From Microcystis wesenbergii NRERC-220 (GTDB taxonomy: Bacteria; Cyanobacteriota; Cyanobacteriia; Cyanobacteriales; Microcystaceae), in the NCBI RefSeq assembly GCF_032027425.1, contig NZ_JAVSJA010000001.1:1997501-2061500 (forward strand): a stretch of 64,000 bases of DNA, given 5' to 3'. How positions within the stretch are numbered: position 1 is the stretch's first letter; each line of letters opens with the position of its first letter. This document shows positions 53,223 to 62,823 of this stretch, piece after piece. The notes under the pieces were generated by a model that was not told the DNA's origin, did not search any database, and saw only the letters and a list, made by a program, of their open reading frames with translations. A program made the translations under genes and the position numbers.

Positions 53223-54902
53223 TTAAGACTTCACTCCCAGGTTAAAGAAAATCGTTCCCCGACGCACAGAATTTTCACTACCTTGGCTGCTAATCGTAAG
53301 AGAACGCAGATTATTAAATAAAGGCTTAATCGATAATTCTAACACCCGCACGATCGGGAATTTTGCCTCGATTACTGGTTGCAATTGTCGCCAATCGACG
53401 TAAAAATAACCATCATTTTCTGCGGGTAGAGCAGTAATTGCCTGTCGAAACTTACCACTACTTAAGATGGGGTTTTTCTGTGCAGATAAAGCTAAACCCA
53501 TCGCTTCCACAGAACTAGCGATAATTTCATAATTATCGACCCTAGTATGCACTCCCGTCACGAGCGTTTCTAGTTGCGCTTTTCCTCCCGGGACCGCCGT
53601 GGTTAACTTTGTCCAAGCTGTCACCGTTCGATCGAGTAAAGGCAGATTAACCACATTATAGCCGCGACTGCGGGCTAACTCATCCAAATGCTCGATCGCA
53701 CTGTCCACCTCTACCCCCATCACCCGTTCCCCTACAAAAACACTATCGGGTTCCATCCCCTTTGAACTAGGCACGAGAGCGAGGCTATATTCGCCTCTAA
53801 CCCAGCTAAAAACGTCTTCAGGCAAATTTAAACCTAAAGGCGACTGGAAGCGGTTTAAGACCTGTGTTATTAATTCCTGTAGGGGACTATCTGCTTCTAA
53901 CCCCTCCTCTACCTGAGTCCAAAAACGATTTAAATCGCGACTAGCGGCGACTAAAAGGCTATTTTCGCCGATAAAAGATAATGCTCCCACGGGACTAGAT
54001 AAAATTGGTGCTTGGTCATCCTGTCCTAAGACTCCAATTAAGGCGGTTTGAGCGACTATTCCCCCAGATTTGAGGGTAAAAGCCGTGGCTAATCGTTGTT
54101 TTGCTTCGGGACTCTCTGGGACGGGTTGATTAGCGATCCAAGCCGATAACGGGGGTAAATTGCCGTAAACTATAGCTATACGCGGTTCGGTGATATTTTT
54201 GAGGGCTTCTCGGTAATCAGGGCTATTTTTTAGGTTTAAATCCGGTACTTGCACGTTATTAAGTGCCTCGCGCAAAACCTTGATATTATTGGCAAAAAGC
54301 ACCGTATCACCGACGACGGCACTAGCGAGAAAACGATTATTATCTCCTGCGGTCAAGGGACGTTGATAAATGAGGTTAACTCCCTTGTAGAGTTCAAAAA
54401 CGAGGTCAAATTTGCCCGAAACCGCCTGTTTTGAGTAGGAAGCTTGCAGAAATTCCTTAGCGCGTTCACCATCTTTACTTTGAATTGCCAAAAGATAACC
54501 CGGTTGGATACCATTATCGGTATCGCGATCGAAATCTAGGGAAGTAACAGCGAGGGTAATTTCCTCCCCTAACCAGGGTTTGATTTCCTTTTGATAATTT
54601 AATCCCGTTTTGCCGAGCAGACTTTTTTCTAAATCTTTAATTTGTTGGTGGGAACGTCGTCGATTAGCCGGTGTAGCGATTAATTGACCAAAAGACTCTA
54701 AACGTTCGGGATTGACCAACAAGGATACCATAACCGGGGCCTGTTTCGGCACAAAAATCGCCGCCGCCGGTTCCCGCAACACCCCACCTTTGAGCAAAGA
54801 CAGAGGACTATCGGCGAGAATCCAAGCAAAACTGGCTGTAGCGACTCCTAGGAGAATGATTACCGTCGCACCTAAAAGATAGAAAAACGATCGCAATTTC
54901 AC
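53223..54902 (-). CDS. DUF3352 domain-containing membrane protein
   Basis: 559 residues. N-terminal membrane anchor (about 5-27), then a large extracytoplasmic domain with the DUF3352 features PAAAIFVPKQAPVMVSLLVN, then YFYVDWRQLQPVIE near the C terminus. Function unknown. It is widely conserved in cyanobacteria and always a single-copy anchor-type protein in my recollection. Single gene. Confidence 0.88.
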   Translation of the reverse strand: MKLRSFFYLLGATVIILLGVATASFAWILADSPLSLLKGGVLREPAAAIFVPKQAPVMVSLLVNPERLESFGQLIATPANRRRSHQQIKDLEKSLLGKTGLNYQKEIKPWLGEEITLAVTSLDFDRDTDNGIQPGYLLAIQSKDGERAKEFLQASYSKQAVSGKFDLVFELYKGVNLIYQRPLTAGDNNRFLASAVVGDTVLFANNIKVLREALNNVQVPDLNLKNSPDYREALKNITEPRIAIVYGNLPPLSAWIANQPVPESPEAKQRLATAFTLKSGGIVAQTALIGVLGQDDQAPILSSPVGALSFIGENSLLVAASRDLNRFWTQVEEGLEADSPLQELITQVLNRFQSPLGLNLPEDVFSWVRGEYSLALVPSSKGMEPDSVFVGERVMGVEVDSAIEHLDELARSRGYNVVNLPLLDRTVTAWTKLTTAVPGGKAQLETLVTGVHTRVDNYEIIASSVEAMGLALSAQKNPILSSGKFRQAITALPAENDGYFYVDWRQLQPVIEAKFPIVRVLELSIKPLFNNLRSLTISSQGSENSVRRGTIFFNLGVKS

Positions 54903-55018
54903 AACCTTGTCCCGAGATGAACCATTAGCTATTTTAAGCCAGCAATTGACCCAAGAATTTCGATCGCTACAATTCTTACCAGACTGACAACCGATAACTC
55001 GCCACCGATAACTAACTT

Positions 55019-55339
55019 TTACCAGCCTTTTTCCGCTTGAGCGAGGACATAATTAGCTACAGCTTCGATATCTTCAGCGCTGAGACGACCACCGAAAGCG
55101 GGCATCGCCCCCATACCTTTGGTAACTTGGGTAACGATAGCTTCAACGGAATCTTTGCCGTATTTAACTAAATCTTCTTTTTTCAGGGTTTTAGCGGCAT
55201 TAACCACGTTTTTACCGCCCATGTGGCAGGAAGCACAGTTAGCACTGAAAATCGAAGCCCCATCAGCTAAAGCGGGACGAGCCATACCGAAAGTAACCAC
55301 AGCCAAGAGCAAGCACAGGGAAATTAATAATCTTTTCAC
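55019..55339 (-). CDS. petJ: Cytochrome c6
   Basis: 106 residues from GTG 55339, preceded by GGAG. Signal peptide (1-25, cut after ALA before DGAS), heme-binding CASCH (Cys35, Cys38, His39) and the axial Met in AMPAFGG (about 79). Carries electrons from cytochrome b6f to photosystem I when copper is low. The start at 55375 is unlikely because it adds residues before the signal peptide. Divergent from petE with operator-like repeats between. Confidence 0.96.
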   Translation of the reverse strand: MKRLLISLCLLLAVVTFGMARPALADGASIFSANCASCHMGGKNVVNAAKTLKKEDLVKYGKDSVEAIVTQVTKGMGAMPAFGGRLSAEDIEAVANYVLAQAEKGW

Positions 55340-55400
55340 GATAGGTTCTCCTCTATTTCTTAAGAAATTCCCCAACCATCGTCAGAAAAAACCGGTTTTC

Positions 55401-55427
55401 TTGTCAAAAGACAAGCTGTCAAACTTG
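55401..55427. promoter_or_regulatory. Candidate metal/redox operator, copy 1 (petJ side)
   Basis: Contains the palindrome TTGTC-AAAA-GACAA, followed by GCTGTCAAACTTG. It recurs 73 bp away at 55474-55500 with one mismatch. Lies 62 bases upstream of the petJ start. Confidence 0.65.
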
Positions 55428-55473
55428 GTGTAGAATTAATTCATGGGACAGTTAAAAGCAAACTTTTACTTTT

Positions 55474-55500
55474 TTGTCAAAAGACAGGCTGTCAAACTTG
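55474..55500. promoter_or_regulatory. Candidate metal/redox operator, copy 2 (petE side)
   Basis: 26 of 27 bases match copy 1. Ends 31 bases before the petE start codon, so it should overlap the petE promoter or transcript start. Likely binding site for PetR, the BlaI-type copper-responsive regulator known to control petJ and petE in Synechocystis (knowledge); binding here is inferred. Confidence 0.65.
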
Positions 55501-55531
55501 TCATCTTCCCTCGTGTAAAGGATTAACAAGC

Positions 55532-55909
55532 ATGAAAAAATTAGGTTTATTGTTCGCTACCGTGGCGCTAGTCGTCTCTAGCTTCTTCTTCAACACTGCC
55601 TCCGCTGCTGCGGAAACCTTCACGGTGAAGATGGGCGGTGATGCAGGTACACTACAATTTGATCCCCCCGCCCTCACTATTAAAGCAGGAGATACGGTGA
55701 AATGGGTCAATAACAAACTTTCTCCCCATAACATAGTTTTCGATAGCACCAAGGTTCCCGAAGCCCAGGCTGCTAAATTATCCCATAAAGGTCTGGCTTT
55801 TTCCGCTGGTGAGTCCTTTGAAAGCACTTTCAGCGAACCGGGTACTTACACCTACTACTGCGAACCCCATCGCGGCGCCGGTATGGTCGGAACGATTACC
55901 GTTCAGTAA
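55532..55909 (+). CDS. petE: Plastocyanin
   Basis: 125 residues with a signal peptide (1-~27, ASAAAE). Blue-copper ligands His66 (SPHNIVF), Cys110, His113 and Met118 ([11 protein letters not shown]) are all present. Copper electron carrier in the thylakoid lumen that replaces cytochrome c6 when copper is available. AAAGGA ribosome site precedes the ATG. Confidence 0.97.
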   Translation: MKKLGLLFATVALVVSSFFFNTASAAAETFTVKMGGDAGTLQFDPPALTIKAGDTVKWVNNKLSPHNIVFDSTKVPEAQAAKLSHKGLAFSAGESFESTFSEPGTYTYYCEPHRGAGMVGTITVQ

Positions 55910-55931
55910 TTATCCGATTTTAACCAAAAAT

Positions 55932-55964
55932 AACTCGCGGTTAACTGCCGCGGGTTGTTTTTTT
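55932..55964 (+). terminator. Rho-independent terminator after petE
   Basis: AACTCGCGG, 7-base loop, CCGCGGGTT, then GTTTTTTT, 22 bases after the petE stop. Confidence 0.9.
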
Positions 55965-56373
55965 GGGAATTATGAAGACTTTTCAGTTATCAGTAAACAG
56001 GAATCAGTAATCAGTGAGGTTCTTCAGTTTGTCTTATGCAACGGACAGGGTTATAAGGAATGAAACTCTTATAGAGAAAGACATTTGGCGATTTTTGTCA
56101 ATTGTTTTTGAACTAGAACGAACTCATCAATTAAGTTTTTTGCCAGATAAGGATTTAGTCGATTTATGCCCCCCGAGCGAACCATACCAAGTTCAGTAAT
56201 CAGTAAACAGTAATCAGTGAACTGAAAACTCGCATCTGATAACTGATAACTGATAACTGATAACTGATAATTGAAAGGGCTGCCTCCTGAAATATAAAGT
56301 CTCGGTTACAAAAACTCACCTCTGAGCAATTCTCCCTCCACCATAGAAACAGAAGCCCGTAGAAAAATCAGCC
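55965..56373. repeat. Intergenic short tandem repeats
   Basis: Units such as tcagtaaacag/tcagtaatcag (55984-56017, 56194-56216) and (ctgataa)n at 56237-56272. A 61-residue frame at 56014-56199 has no recognisable similarity and no ribosome site, so it is not called. Confidence 0.75.
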
Positions 56374-58101
56374 ATGAAAGAACACGATGTCGTTATAGTG
56401 GGCGGTGGGTTAGCAGGATGCCGCGCCGCCTTAGAAATCAAACGCCTCAACCCGACTATCGATGTTGCTGTCGTTGCCAAAACCCACCCAATTCGTTCCC
56501 ACTCCGTCGCCGCCCAGGGGGGTATCGCCGCCGCCCTGCAAAACGTTGACCCCAAAGATAATCCCAAGGCCCACGCCTACGATACCGTCAAAGGTTCCGA
56601 TTTTCTAGCTGACCAGGATGCAGTGGATATTCTCACCCAAGAAGCCCCCGAAGTTATCATCGAATTGGAACATCTAGGCGTGTTATTCTCCCGTCTCGAA
56701 GATGGACGCATTGCCCAAAGAGCCTTTGGCGGTCACAGCCATAACCGGGCCTGTTACGCCGCCGATAAAACCGGTCACGCCATGCTGCACGAATTGGTCA
56801 GCAATTTAGGCCGTAATCAGGTAAAAATCTACGATGAATGGTACGTTTTGCGTCTTATCCTCGAAGAAGGTACGGCCAAAGGGGTGGTTATGTACCAAAT
56901 CGCCACCGGACAGTTAGAAATCCTCCGGGCAAAAGCAATTATGTTCGGTACGGGGGGCTATGGTCGCGTTTATAACACCACCTCCAACGATTTCGCCTGT
57001 ACGGGGGACGGTTTAGCTTTATCGGCAAAAGCGGGTATTCCCCTAGAAGACATGGAATTTGTCCAATTTCACCCCACTGGACTCTATCCCGTCGGTGTTT
57101 TAATCTCGGAAGCGGTCCGGGGTGAAGGCGCTTATTTAATCAATAGCGAAGGTCGTCGTTTTATGGAAGATTACGCCCCCTCGCGCATGGAATTAGCCCC
57201 CCGGGACATCACTTCCCGGGCCATTACCCTAGAAATTCGCGCCGGCCGGGGGGTAAATCTGGACGGTAGCGCCGGGGGTCCCTTTGTCTATCTGGATTTA
57301 CGCCATTTAGGCCGGGAAAAAATTATGAGTCGCATTCCCTTCTGTTGGGAGGAGGCCCACCGTCTCGTCGGTGTCGATGCGGTAGAGGAACCGATGCCTG
57401 TACGTCCTACAGTTCACTATTGTATGGGAGGCATTCCCGTTAATACCGATGGTCGCGTTCGCTTAAGTGCCGATACCCTCACCGAGGGCTTTTTCTCCGC
57501 CGGGGAATGTTCCTGTGTCTCCGTCCACGGGGCCAATCGTTTGGGCAGTAATTCCCTGTTAGAATGTGTGGTCTATGGGAGAAGAACCGGCAAATCGATC
57601 GCTAAATACGTCGAAAAACGCGCTTTTCCCGTCTTTAATCCCGATATTTACCTTCAGGATGCTAAAGAGGAAATCACCGCTTTATTGACCAAAAAAGGCA
57701 CGATTCGCATCGGTCAACTACGTCAGGAATTCCAAGACTGTATGACCCAACATTGCGGCGTTTTTCGCACCGAAGCGACCATGCGCGAGGGAATTAAACA
57801 AATCGGCGAATTAAAGCGCAAATACGAGCAGATTTACCTCGATGATAGGGGTGATTGCTGGAATACGGAACTAATCGAGGCCTGGGAATTACAAAGTCTC
57901 ATGGTGGTGGGGGAAATTATCCTCACCTCTGCCCTCAATCGTCAAGAAAGCCGAGGGGCCCACTCCCGCGAGGATTTTCCCCAACGGGATGACCAAAATT
58001 TCCTTCAGCATACCCTCGCCTATTATTCCCCCTCCGGCATCGATATCGACTATATGCCCGTGGTGATTCAGGATTTCACCCCCGTGGAACGTAAGTATTA
58101 A
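56374..58101 (+). CDS. sdhA: Succinate dehydrogenase/fumarate reductase flavoprotein subunit
   Basis: 575 residues. FAD-binding [17 protein letters not shown] at 6-22; the covalent-FAD His region [13 protein letters not shown] (about 47-59); active-site HxxGxxR-like [12 protein letters not shown] and the conserved Arg in [14 protein letters not shown]. Oxidises succinate to fumarate and feeds the quinone pool. The iron-sulfur subunit is not adjacent, as usual in cyanobacteria. Confidence 0.94.
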   Translation: MKEHDVVIVGGGLAGCRAALEIKRLNPTIDVAVVAKTHPIRSHSVAAQGGIAAALQNVDPKDNPKAHAYDTVKGSDFLADQDAVDILTQEAPEVIIELEHLGVLFSRLEDGRIAQRAFGGHSHNRACYAADKTGHAMLHELVSNLGRNQVKIYDEWYVLRLILEEGTAKGVVMYQIATGQLEILRAKAIMFGTGGYGRVYNTTSNDFACTGDGLALSAKAGIPLEDMEFVQFHPTGLYPVGVLISEAVRGEGAYLINSEGRRFMEDYAPSRMELAPRDITSRAITLEIRAGRGVNLDGSAGGPFVYLDLRHLGREKIMSRIPFCWEEAHRLVGVDAVEEPMPVRPTVHYCMGGIPVNTDGRVRLSADTLTEGFFSAGECSCVSVHGANRLGSNSLLECVVYGRRTGKSIAKYVEKRAFPVFNPDIYLQDAKEEITALLTKKGTIRIGQLRQEFQDCMTQHCGVFRTEATMREGIKQIGELKRKYEQIYLDDRGDCWNTELIEAWELQSLMVVGEIILTSALNRQESRGAHSREDFPQRDDQNFLQHTLAYYSPSGIDIDYMPVVIQDFTPVERKY

Positions 58102-58184
58102 CCTCTGGTCGGACGGTAAATGTAAAGGAATTTTACAAACTCCTTGGCATTTACCGAGATTTAGTTCTATACTAGATAAAGCAA

Positions 58185-58258
<74 letters not shown>

Positions 58259-58452
58259 TTAACCTGAAATAGTCCTAATACTGAAAGCCTAGCTTTTAAT
58301 TCTGGGCTGATCTTTACTGCTGCTATGGCTGGAAATTTGGGTAGAAACCTTTAGCGTAAGAGAGTAAAAGAATGCTAGAGGAATTTTGGGGTTAGAAGGA
58401 TATTATCTCGGCATTTTGTCTGCTAATTCAGCATAAAGAGTAACCAAGAGCC

Positions 58453-58704
58453 TTATTTGGGCGATTTTTTCGGCCACTGTTGACGGTGATAACTGCTATA
58501 CTGCCCATGAACATTGACCAGATAGGGAACTAGATAAGTCAGTAATGCCGCCAGCCAGCGATCGCCTGTCATGCGACCAGACATTATAGCATAACCGTGG
58601 TTAATTGTCAATAAAATTGTCCCCACCACTACAGCCACTTTTATCCCAGTGGGGGCAAATTGGGGGGATAATAAAGCCCGAAAATAGCCGATAATTCCTT
58701 TCAT
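58453..58704 (-). CDS. nrtS: NrtS-type nitrate/nitrite transport protein
   Basis: 83 residues with two membrane helices (about 21-40 and 52-70). KVAVVVGTILLTINHGYAI and LLTYLVPYLVNVHG match the NrtS family, small transporters that move nitrate and nitrite in some cyanobacteria. Three bp after the GUN4 gene, same strand. Confidence 0.82.
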   Translation of the reverse strand: MKGIIGYFRALLSPQFAPTGIKVAVVVGTILLTINHGYAIMSGRMTGDRWLAALLTYLVPYLVNVHGQYSSYHRQQWPKKSPK

Positions 58705-58707
58705 TGC

Positions 58708-59271
58708 CTATAAATCGCACTCTATCAGGCGAGTAAAACAAAAAGTCACCATTTTTAACCCGTAGGGAGACTTCCACCAGAGGGCAGGAAAACAGCCTTG
58801 AGGAGCTGCTAGACTAAAATCCCAGTGATCATAATCATCGATACGCCACTCATCTTTGTCGCGCCATCCCACCAATTCCCCAAATTTTCTAATCGTTTCC
58901 GCATCTTGGGTACGCAGGGTGTTAATACTACCACCGACGGCAAAATATAACTTCACCTGAGCGCTAAAACCGAAATGATCGCCGCTATAATTTTTCCAAA
59001 GGCGATCAAGTACCCGAATCACATTAACGGGAAACCGCATCATATCCTCTGGAGTTAAAGTATCGCGGGTTCTGCCGGCAGCTTCGAGGATAACTCGCAG
59101 AGTTTCCGCGTCTGCTTCCCTAAAGTTCCCCTCAGCTAGAAATTGCTGTAATTTACCATAGCGCTCGATGTCCGGTACTAACATCTGCCGCGCTTCGATG
59201 AGGGCAACCCGTTCGCTTAAAGATTGCAATTGAGCTAAAATATCCTGAAGTTGGGCGTTAATATCTGACAT
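58708..59271 (-). CDS. GUN4-domain protein
   Basis: 187 residues from ATG 59271. A short coiled N terminus (MSDINAQLQDILAQLQSL) is followed by the GUN4 domain from about 55 (READAETLRVILEAAGR), closing with FSLAAPQGCFPALWW. GUN4 binds protoporphyrin and Mg-protoporphyrin and stimulates Mg-chelatase; multi-copy GUN4-like proteins occur in cyanobacteria, so this may be the main GUN4 or a paralog. Confidence 0.88.
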   Translation of the reverse strand: MSDINAQLQDILAQLQSLSERVALIEARQMLVPDIERYGKLQQFLAEGNFREADAETLRVILEAAGRTRDTLTPEDMMRFPVNVIRVLDRLWKNYSGDHFGFSAQVKLYFAVGGSINTLRTQDAETIRKFGELVGWRDKDEWRIDDYDHWDFSLAAPQGCFPALWWKSPYGLKMVTFCFTRLIECDL

Positions 59272-59336
59272 AAATATAAGGGAGTTTGTTGACTGCAAAA
59301 ATTACCGATTTATCGGCAAAATAATTGGCAAAATAA

Positions 59337-60467
59337 TTATTGATTTACCGCTTCTAATCGCGACTTGACAAAGCGATTCATCCATGCTTCTAGATAGATG
59401 CGATTGGCTTTTTGTTCTTTTAAATCTGTGGTAGTTAAAGGGTAAGGTGCTAATCCTTGAATGGCTGCCGTTGTTACACAAAACATCGACTTTTGAAAAG
59501 TTTCGCAGATCTGGACTAATAAATCTTCCTCTTGACGAAAACTCTTTTTATAAATGTCGTGCAGATAATCTGGTAAAAAGTGACGCATATCCTGCATTAA
59601 TAGTGTGGGAGGAATCCCTGCACCTCCGATGGGTAAAGGATCTGCATACAAAGCACCATAGGCAAACATTCCTTGATCGTAGGGAATTTGATAGGCTTGG
59701 GCATTATAGGAAATTGTACCGGGGAAAGGTGTTCCGCGAAAGAAAACCGCCTCAACGTAGGGGATTGCTGTATCTGCAAGAAAGGTTAATCCTGCCGATT
59801 TGGGGATCAGATCATAGGTTTGTCCTTTGATTTTTACCTGATAGACAATTGCTTGACTAGCATTATCGACTAAATTTTTCTTAATGTGTGCCACCACTGC
59901 GGGAATACTGGTAATTTGTCCGGCATCGTAGAGATCGGATAAACTTAAAAAAGTATCGGCCATAATTCGCCAAAATTGACCTAAACCGCTATAGTAGGCC
60001 ATCATCCGCATTTGTTCTGGCAAAAATTCAGGAAAGGCTTTATTTAAACTTAAAACTAGGGGATTATTCCTAAATTTGGCTTGAATAACCTTGGCTGTCA
60101 CTTCCCGAAAAGCGGCACTATCTACATAACTATCTAAACCACCCCCACCATGCCAAAACATGGCTTTCATACAGTATTCAGCATACTCAAAATTAATGCG
60201 ATCGTGCCACCAGTGTTGTAGTAATTTCTGCCAAGATACTTGACCATTAAAATATTTAAAGAAAGGGAAAAAAACCAAAAACTGATTTTCCGCAATATAA
60301 ATTAAATTTTTGGAATAAGCATCTAACACCACCCCGTAACTTTTCAGGATACCCACTACCTCGATCAAATTCTGGGGAGTATCTTTTAACAATGCTTCCC
60401 CAGCCGTGAGACGATCAATATAGGATGCTAGGGGATGAGAGGAGGACTTGACAGGGATAGTGACCAT
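59337..60467 (-). CDS. CO2 hydration protein (CupB/ChpX-like)
   Basis: 376 residues. NLIYIAENQFLVFFPFFKYF, CMKAMFWHGGGGLDSYVD and MRMMAYYSGLGQFWRIMAD are diagnostic of the ChpX/ChpY (CupA/CupB) family. It works with a specialised NDH-1 complex to convert CO2 to bicarbonate at the thylakoid membrane. No ndhD/ndhF genes sit beside it, and stand-alone copies are usually CupB (constitutive form), so CupB is more likely than CupA; that choice is inferred. Confidence 0.88.
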   Translation of the reverse strand: MVTIPVKSSSHPLASYIDRLTAGEALLKDTPQNLIEVVGILKSYGVVLDAYSKNLIYIAENQFLVFFPFFKYFNGQVSWQKLLQHWWHDRINFEYAEYCMKAMFWHGGGGLDSYVDSAAFREVTAKVIQAKFRNNPLVLSLNKAFPEFLPEQMRMMAYYSGLGQFWRIMADTFLSLSDLYDAGQITSIPAVVAHIKKNLVDNASQAIVYQVKIKGQTYDLIPKSAGLTFLADTAIPYVEAVFFRGTPFPGTISYNAQAYQIPYDQGMFAYGALYADPLPIGGAGIPPTLLMQDMRHFLPDYLHDIYKKSFRQEEDLLVQICETFQKSMFCVTTAAIQGLAPYPLTTTDLKEQKANRIYLEAWMNRFVKSRLEAVNQ

Positions 60468-60498
60468 GCTAGAAGCTTGATAAAATAACTTTCCTCAT

Positions 60499-60855
60499 CT
60501 ATTTTAACCCATAAAAGCACAACCAATTAGCGGCGGTGGCACGGCGAGTCATGCGGGGATTGAATTCGCCAATTTTATAACCGGTAAACCCCAATTTATC
60601 TTTTAATAATTGTTTATTTTCTGGCAAGATCGATCGAGTTAATTTTACTGTTGGGGGACGATTGGCAATAAAATCTGGGGGTTGAGGATATTCACGTCGC
60701 CAATCTTCCTCTACTTGACTATTATCCCATTTTCCTTGACTTTCATCGTAGCGATAACCTAAAGTTTGCCAGACCAATTTATTAACGGTTTCGTCGTCAA
60801 TTTCATCGTTAATAATCGCCCAAATTGTCTCTATATTTAATTCTGGTAGTTCCAT
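60499..60855 (-). CDS. DUF1823 protein
   Basis: 118 residues. Carries the DUF1823 pattern AIINDEIDDETVNKLVWQTL then GYRYDESQGKWDNS, with RMTRRATAANWLCFY at the end. Conserved in cyanobacteria and plants; function not established. Precedes the CO2 hydration gene by 31 bp. Confidence 0.85.
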   Translation of the reverse strand: MELPELNIETIWAIINDEIDDETVNKLVWQTLGYRYDESQGKWDNSQVEEDWRREYPQPPDFIANRPPTVKLTRSILPENKQLLKDKLGFTGYKIGEFNPRMTRRATAANWLCFYGLK

Positions 60856-60874
60856 AGATCAAGTAAATAGCAGA

Positions 60875-61025
60875 TGGGGTGATGGGGTGATGGGGTGTGG
60901 GGTGTGGGGTGTGGGGTGTGGGGTGTGGGGTGTGGGGTGTGGGGTGTGGGGTGATGGGAGCAAAAAACTGATCAGTGATCACTGATTACTGATCACTGAT
61001 AACTGACTCCTGACTCCTGACTCCT
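60875..61025. repeat. Microsatellites: (GGTGTGG)n and (TGATCAC)n types
   Basis: More than ten copies of a ggtgtgg heptamer at about 60892-60952, followed by tgatcagtgatcactgattac palindromic repeats and 'tgactcc' units (to 61023). Lies between divergent genes. Confidence 0.9.
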
Positions 61026-61058
61026 GCCTACGGCTAAAATAACTGGTAAATAACATCA

Positions 61059-61979
61059 TTGATCATCGTGCGAGCGCAGCCTATTTTGCCTCCTTCCAAC
61101 GCCAAAATTATTTTTATTTTAACTATCGGTGTGGTGTCGGTTTCTGCATCGGCAATTTTTATCCGGTTAGCGATCGAAGCGGTAGGTAATGCTACGATCG
61201 CATTTAGTTTATTTTTAGCGACTTCCCGTCTGATATTGGCTTCTGTTGTCCTAATTCCGAACTGGTTGACCTTATCACGCCAAAAAGTCCCTATTCAAGC
61301 CTATTATTACGCAGTGGGGGCAGGATTTTGTTTAGCTCTCCATTTTGCTACTTGGATTACTTCTCTATCCTACACCTCGATCGCCGCTTCTACCACTTTA
61401 GTCACCACTAATCCCCTCTGGGTTTCTCTGTTGGGTTGGTGGTGGTTTCGAGAAAAACCGACAAAATTAACTTTTATCGGCATTTTTGTGGCTTTAACGG
61501 GGGGATTATTGATTGTTTTAGCCGATCGAGATGTCAGTAGTTCTTATCCTAACCCTTTATTGGGCAATAGCTTGGCTTTAATTGGGGCAATTCTCGTTAG
61601 TGGTTATATTCTCCTCGGACGGGAAGCACAAAGAAAGGGCTTAAATATTAAGAATTATATAACTGTAGCCTACACTACCGCAGGATTAGCTTTATTACCC
61701 AATATTTTCTTCTTCGGTCAAGGTTACGAAAGCTATCCTTTGTCCGTGTATGTTTATGTGTTAATGATGGCGATTTTTCCGCAATTAATCGGTCATACTA
61801 GCTTTAACTGGGCTTTGCGATGGGTAGCACCGACAATAGTAACCATGGTAATTTTATTAGAGCCAATCGCCGCGAGTCTGTTAGGAGTGTTCATTTTTGG
61901 TGAAATACCCCCCCAAGAAGTAATTTATGGCGGATTAATTCTATTAATCGGCGTAGGCATTGCTATTTTGGGCGGATAA
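61059..61979 (+). CDS. EamA-family (DMT) transporter
   Basis: 306 residues and ten membrane helices in two EamA repeats (about 25-155 and 165-305). The first repeat includes AIFIRLAIEAVGNATIA and ends AGGLLIVLA-like, the second WVAPTIVTMVILLEPIAASLLGV. Substrate unknown (possible amino acid or metabolite exporter). The start is uncertain: TTG at 61059 or GTG at 61068. Confidence 0.85.
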   Translation: MIIVRAQPILPPSNAKIIFILTIGVVSVSASAIFIRLAIEAVGNATIAFSLFLATSRLILASVVLIPNWLTLSRQKVPIQAYYYAVGAGFCLALHFATWITSLSYTSIAASTTLVTTNPLWVSLLGWWWFREKPTKLTFIGIFVALTGGLLIVLADRDVSSSYPNPLLGNSLALIGAILVSGYILLGREAQRKGLNIKNYITVAYTTAGLALLPNIFFFGQGYESYPLSVYVYVLMMAIFPQLIGHTSFNWALRWVAPTIVTMVILLEPIAASLLGVFIFGEIPPQEVIYGGLILLIGVGIAILGG

Positions 61980-62226
61980 GCTGTTAGTGTATCTAAATTA
62001 CTGGTTAAGTGTGATCTCGATCGCCGATTGTGATCACAGACAAAGAATAGATTAGTGTACAATGCTAACTGGATGAGAGTTTAGACAATCTGACTCACTG
62101 GAGCAATAGGGGTTGCGGGGAATTAATTCCCTGGCTAGAGTTAGAAATATCCCATCATCTGGGTACTCTGTAGTTGAGGGCTAAAAAAGCCAGTAGTTTT
62201 GAGGAAAAACTTGGGAGGATTAGGAA

Positions 62227-62823
62227 GTGAAATCAAAAGGAAAGAGGATACCGCTAAAACTGTCATCGTCTGAGTCAGGTTTCTCCCTGTTAGAAGTAAT
62301 CATTGCCATTTTGACTATTACCGCTTTCTTAACGGGAACCCTACAGTTAATGGCAGTGGATGCCTTATATAAAGTTCGGTCAGAAAGACAAGCTCAAGCT
62401 AACTTTTGGATTCAAGAAGACTTCGAGGATACCAAATATATAGCTTCGACTTTAAATGTGACTTCCAGTCCCAATTATGTCAGTCCAGATGTATGTACAA
62501 ATATCAATCAGGGTTATGCCACAGCTTTAAGAAGACAACTAACGGATATTAAACTCCCCACCCCTATACCGACGGACCCCCAATTAGTAGCGACCAGAAC
62601 AATTGTCGGTAAAAACTATTCTCTCTATCGGACTTTTAATATTGATAACCAATCGGATAATCCCCATCTTCTCCGTATAGAGTATAAGGTGAAGTTAGCT
62701 GATGATGAAATCGCTAATGACTATCAAACTCAAGAAAGAGACGAAAGAAGCGAACAAGAAGGAAAATTTCTTGCTAAAAGTTCTGTTGAGGTGATTCCCG
62801 ATGCGTCGTTTGAATGTCCATAA
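62227..62823 (+). CDS. Type IV pilin-like pseudopilin (HpsB-like)
   Basis: 198 residues from GTG 62227, preceded by GGAGGATTAGGA. Prepilin cleavage site at Gly18/Phe19 (ESGFSLLEVIIAIL) and a long helix with RSERQAQANFWIQEDFEDTK. It resembles pseudopilins of the hps (polysaccharide secretion/motility) loci by layout and sequence feel. Would be assembled by a type IV pilus-like machine. Confidence 0.82.
   Translation: MKSKGKRIPLKLSSSESGFSLLEVIIAILTITAFLTGTLQLMAVDALYKVRSERQAQANFWIQEDFEDTKYIASTLNVTSSPNYVSPDVCTNINQGYATALRRQLTDIKLPTPIPTDPQLVATRTIVGKNYSLYRTFNIDNQSDNPHLLRIEYKVKLADDEIANDYQTQERDERSEQEGKFLAKSSVEVIPDASFECP

Noticed and set aside
56014-56199. 61-residue frame between petE and sdhA
   Set aside because: No ribosome site, no recognisable motif, and it is embedded in tandem-repeat DNA.
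60875-61025. Possible CRISPR-like array near 60.9 kb
   Set aside because: The repeats are 7-bp simple units without spacers of unique sequence; no cas genes are present.
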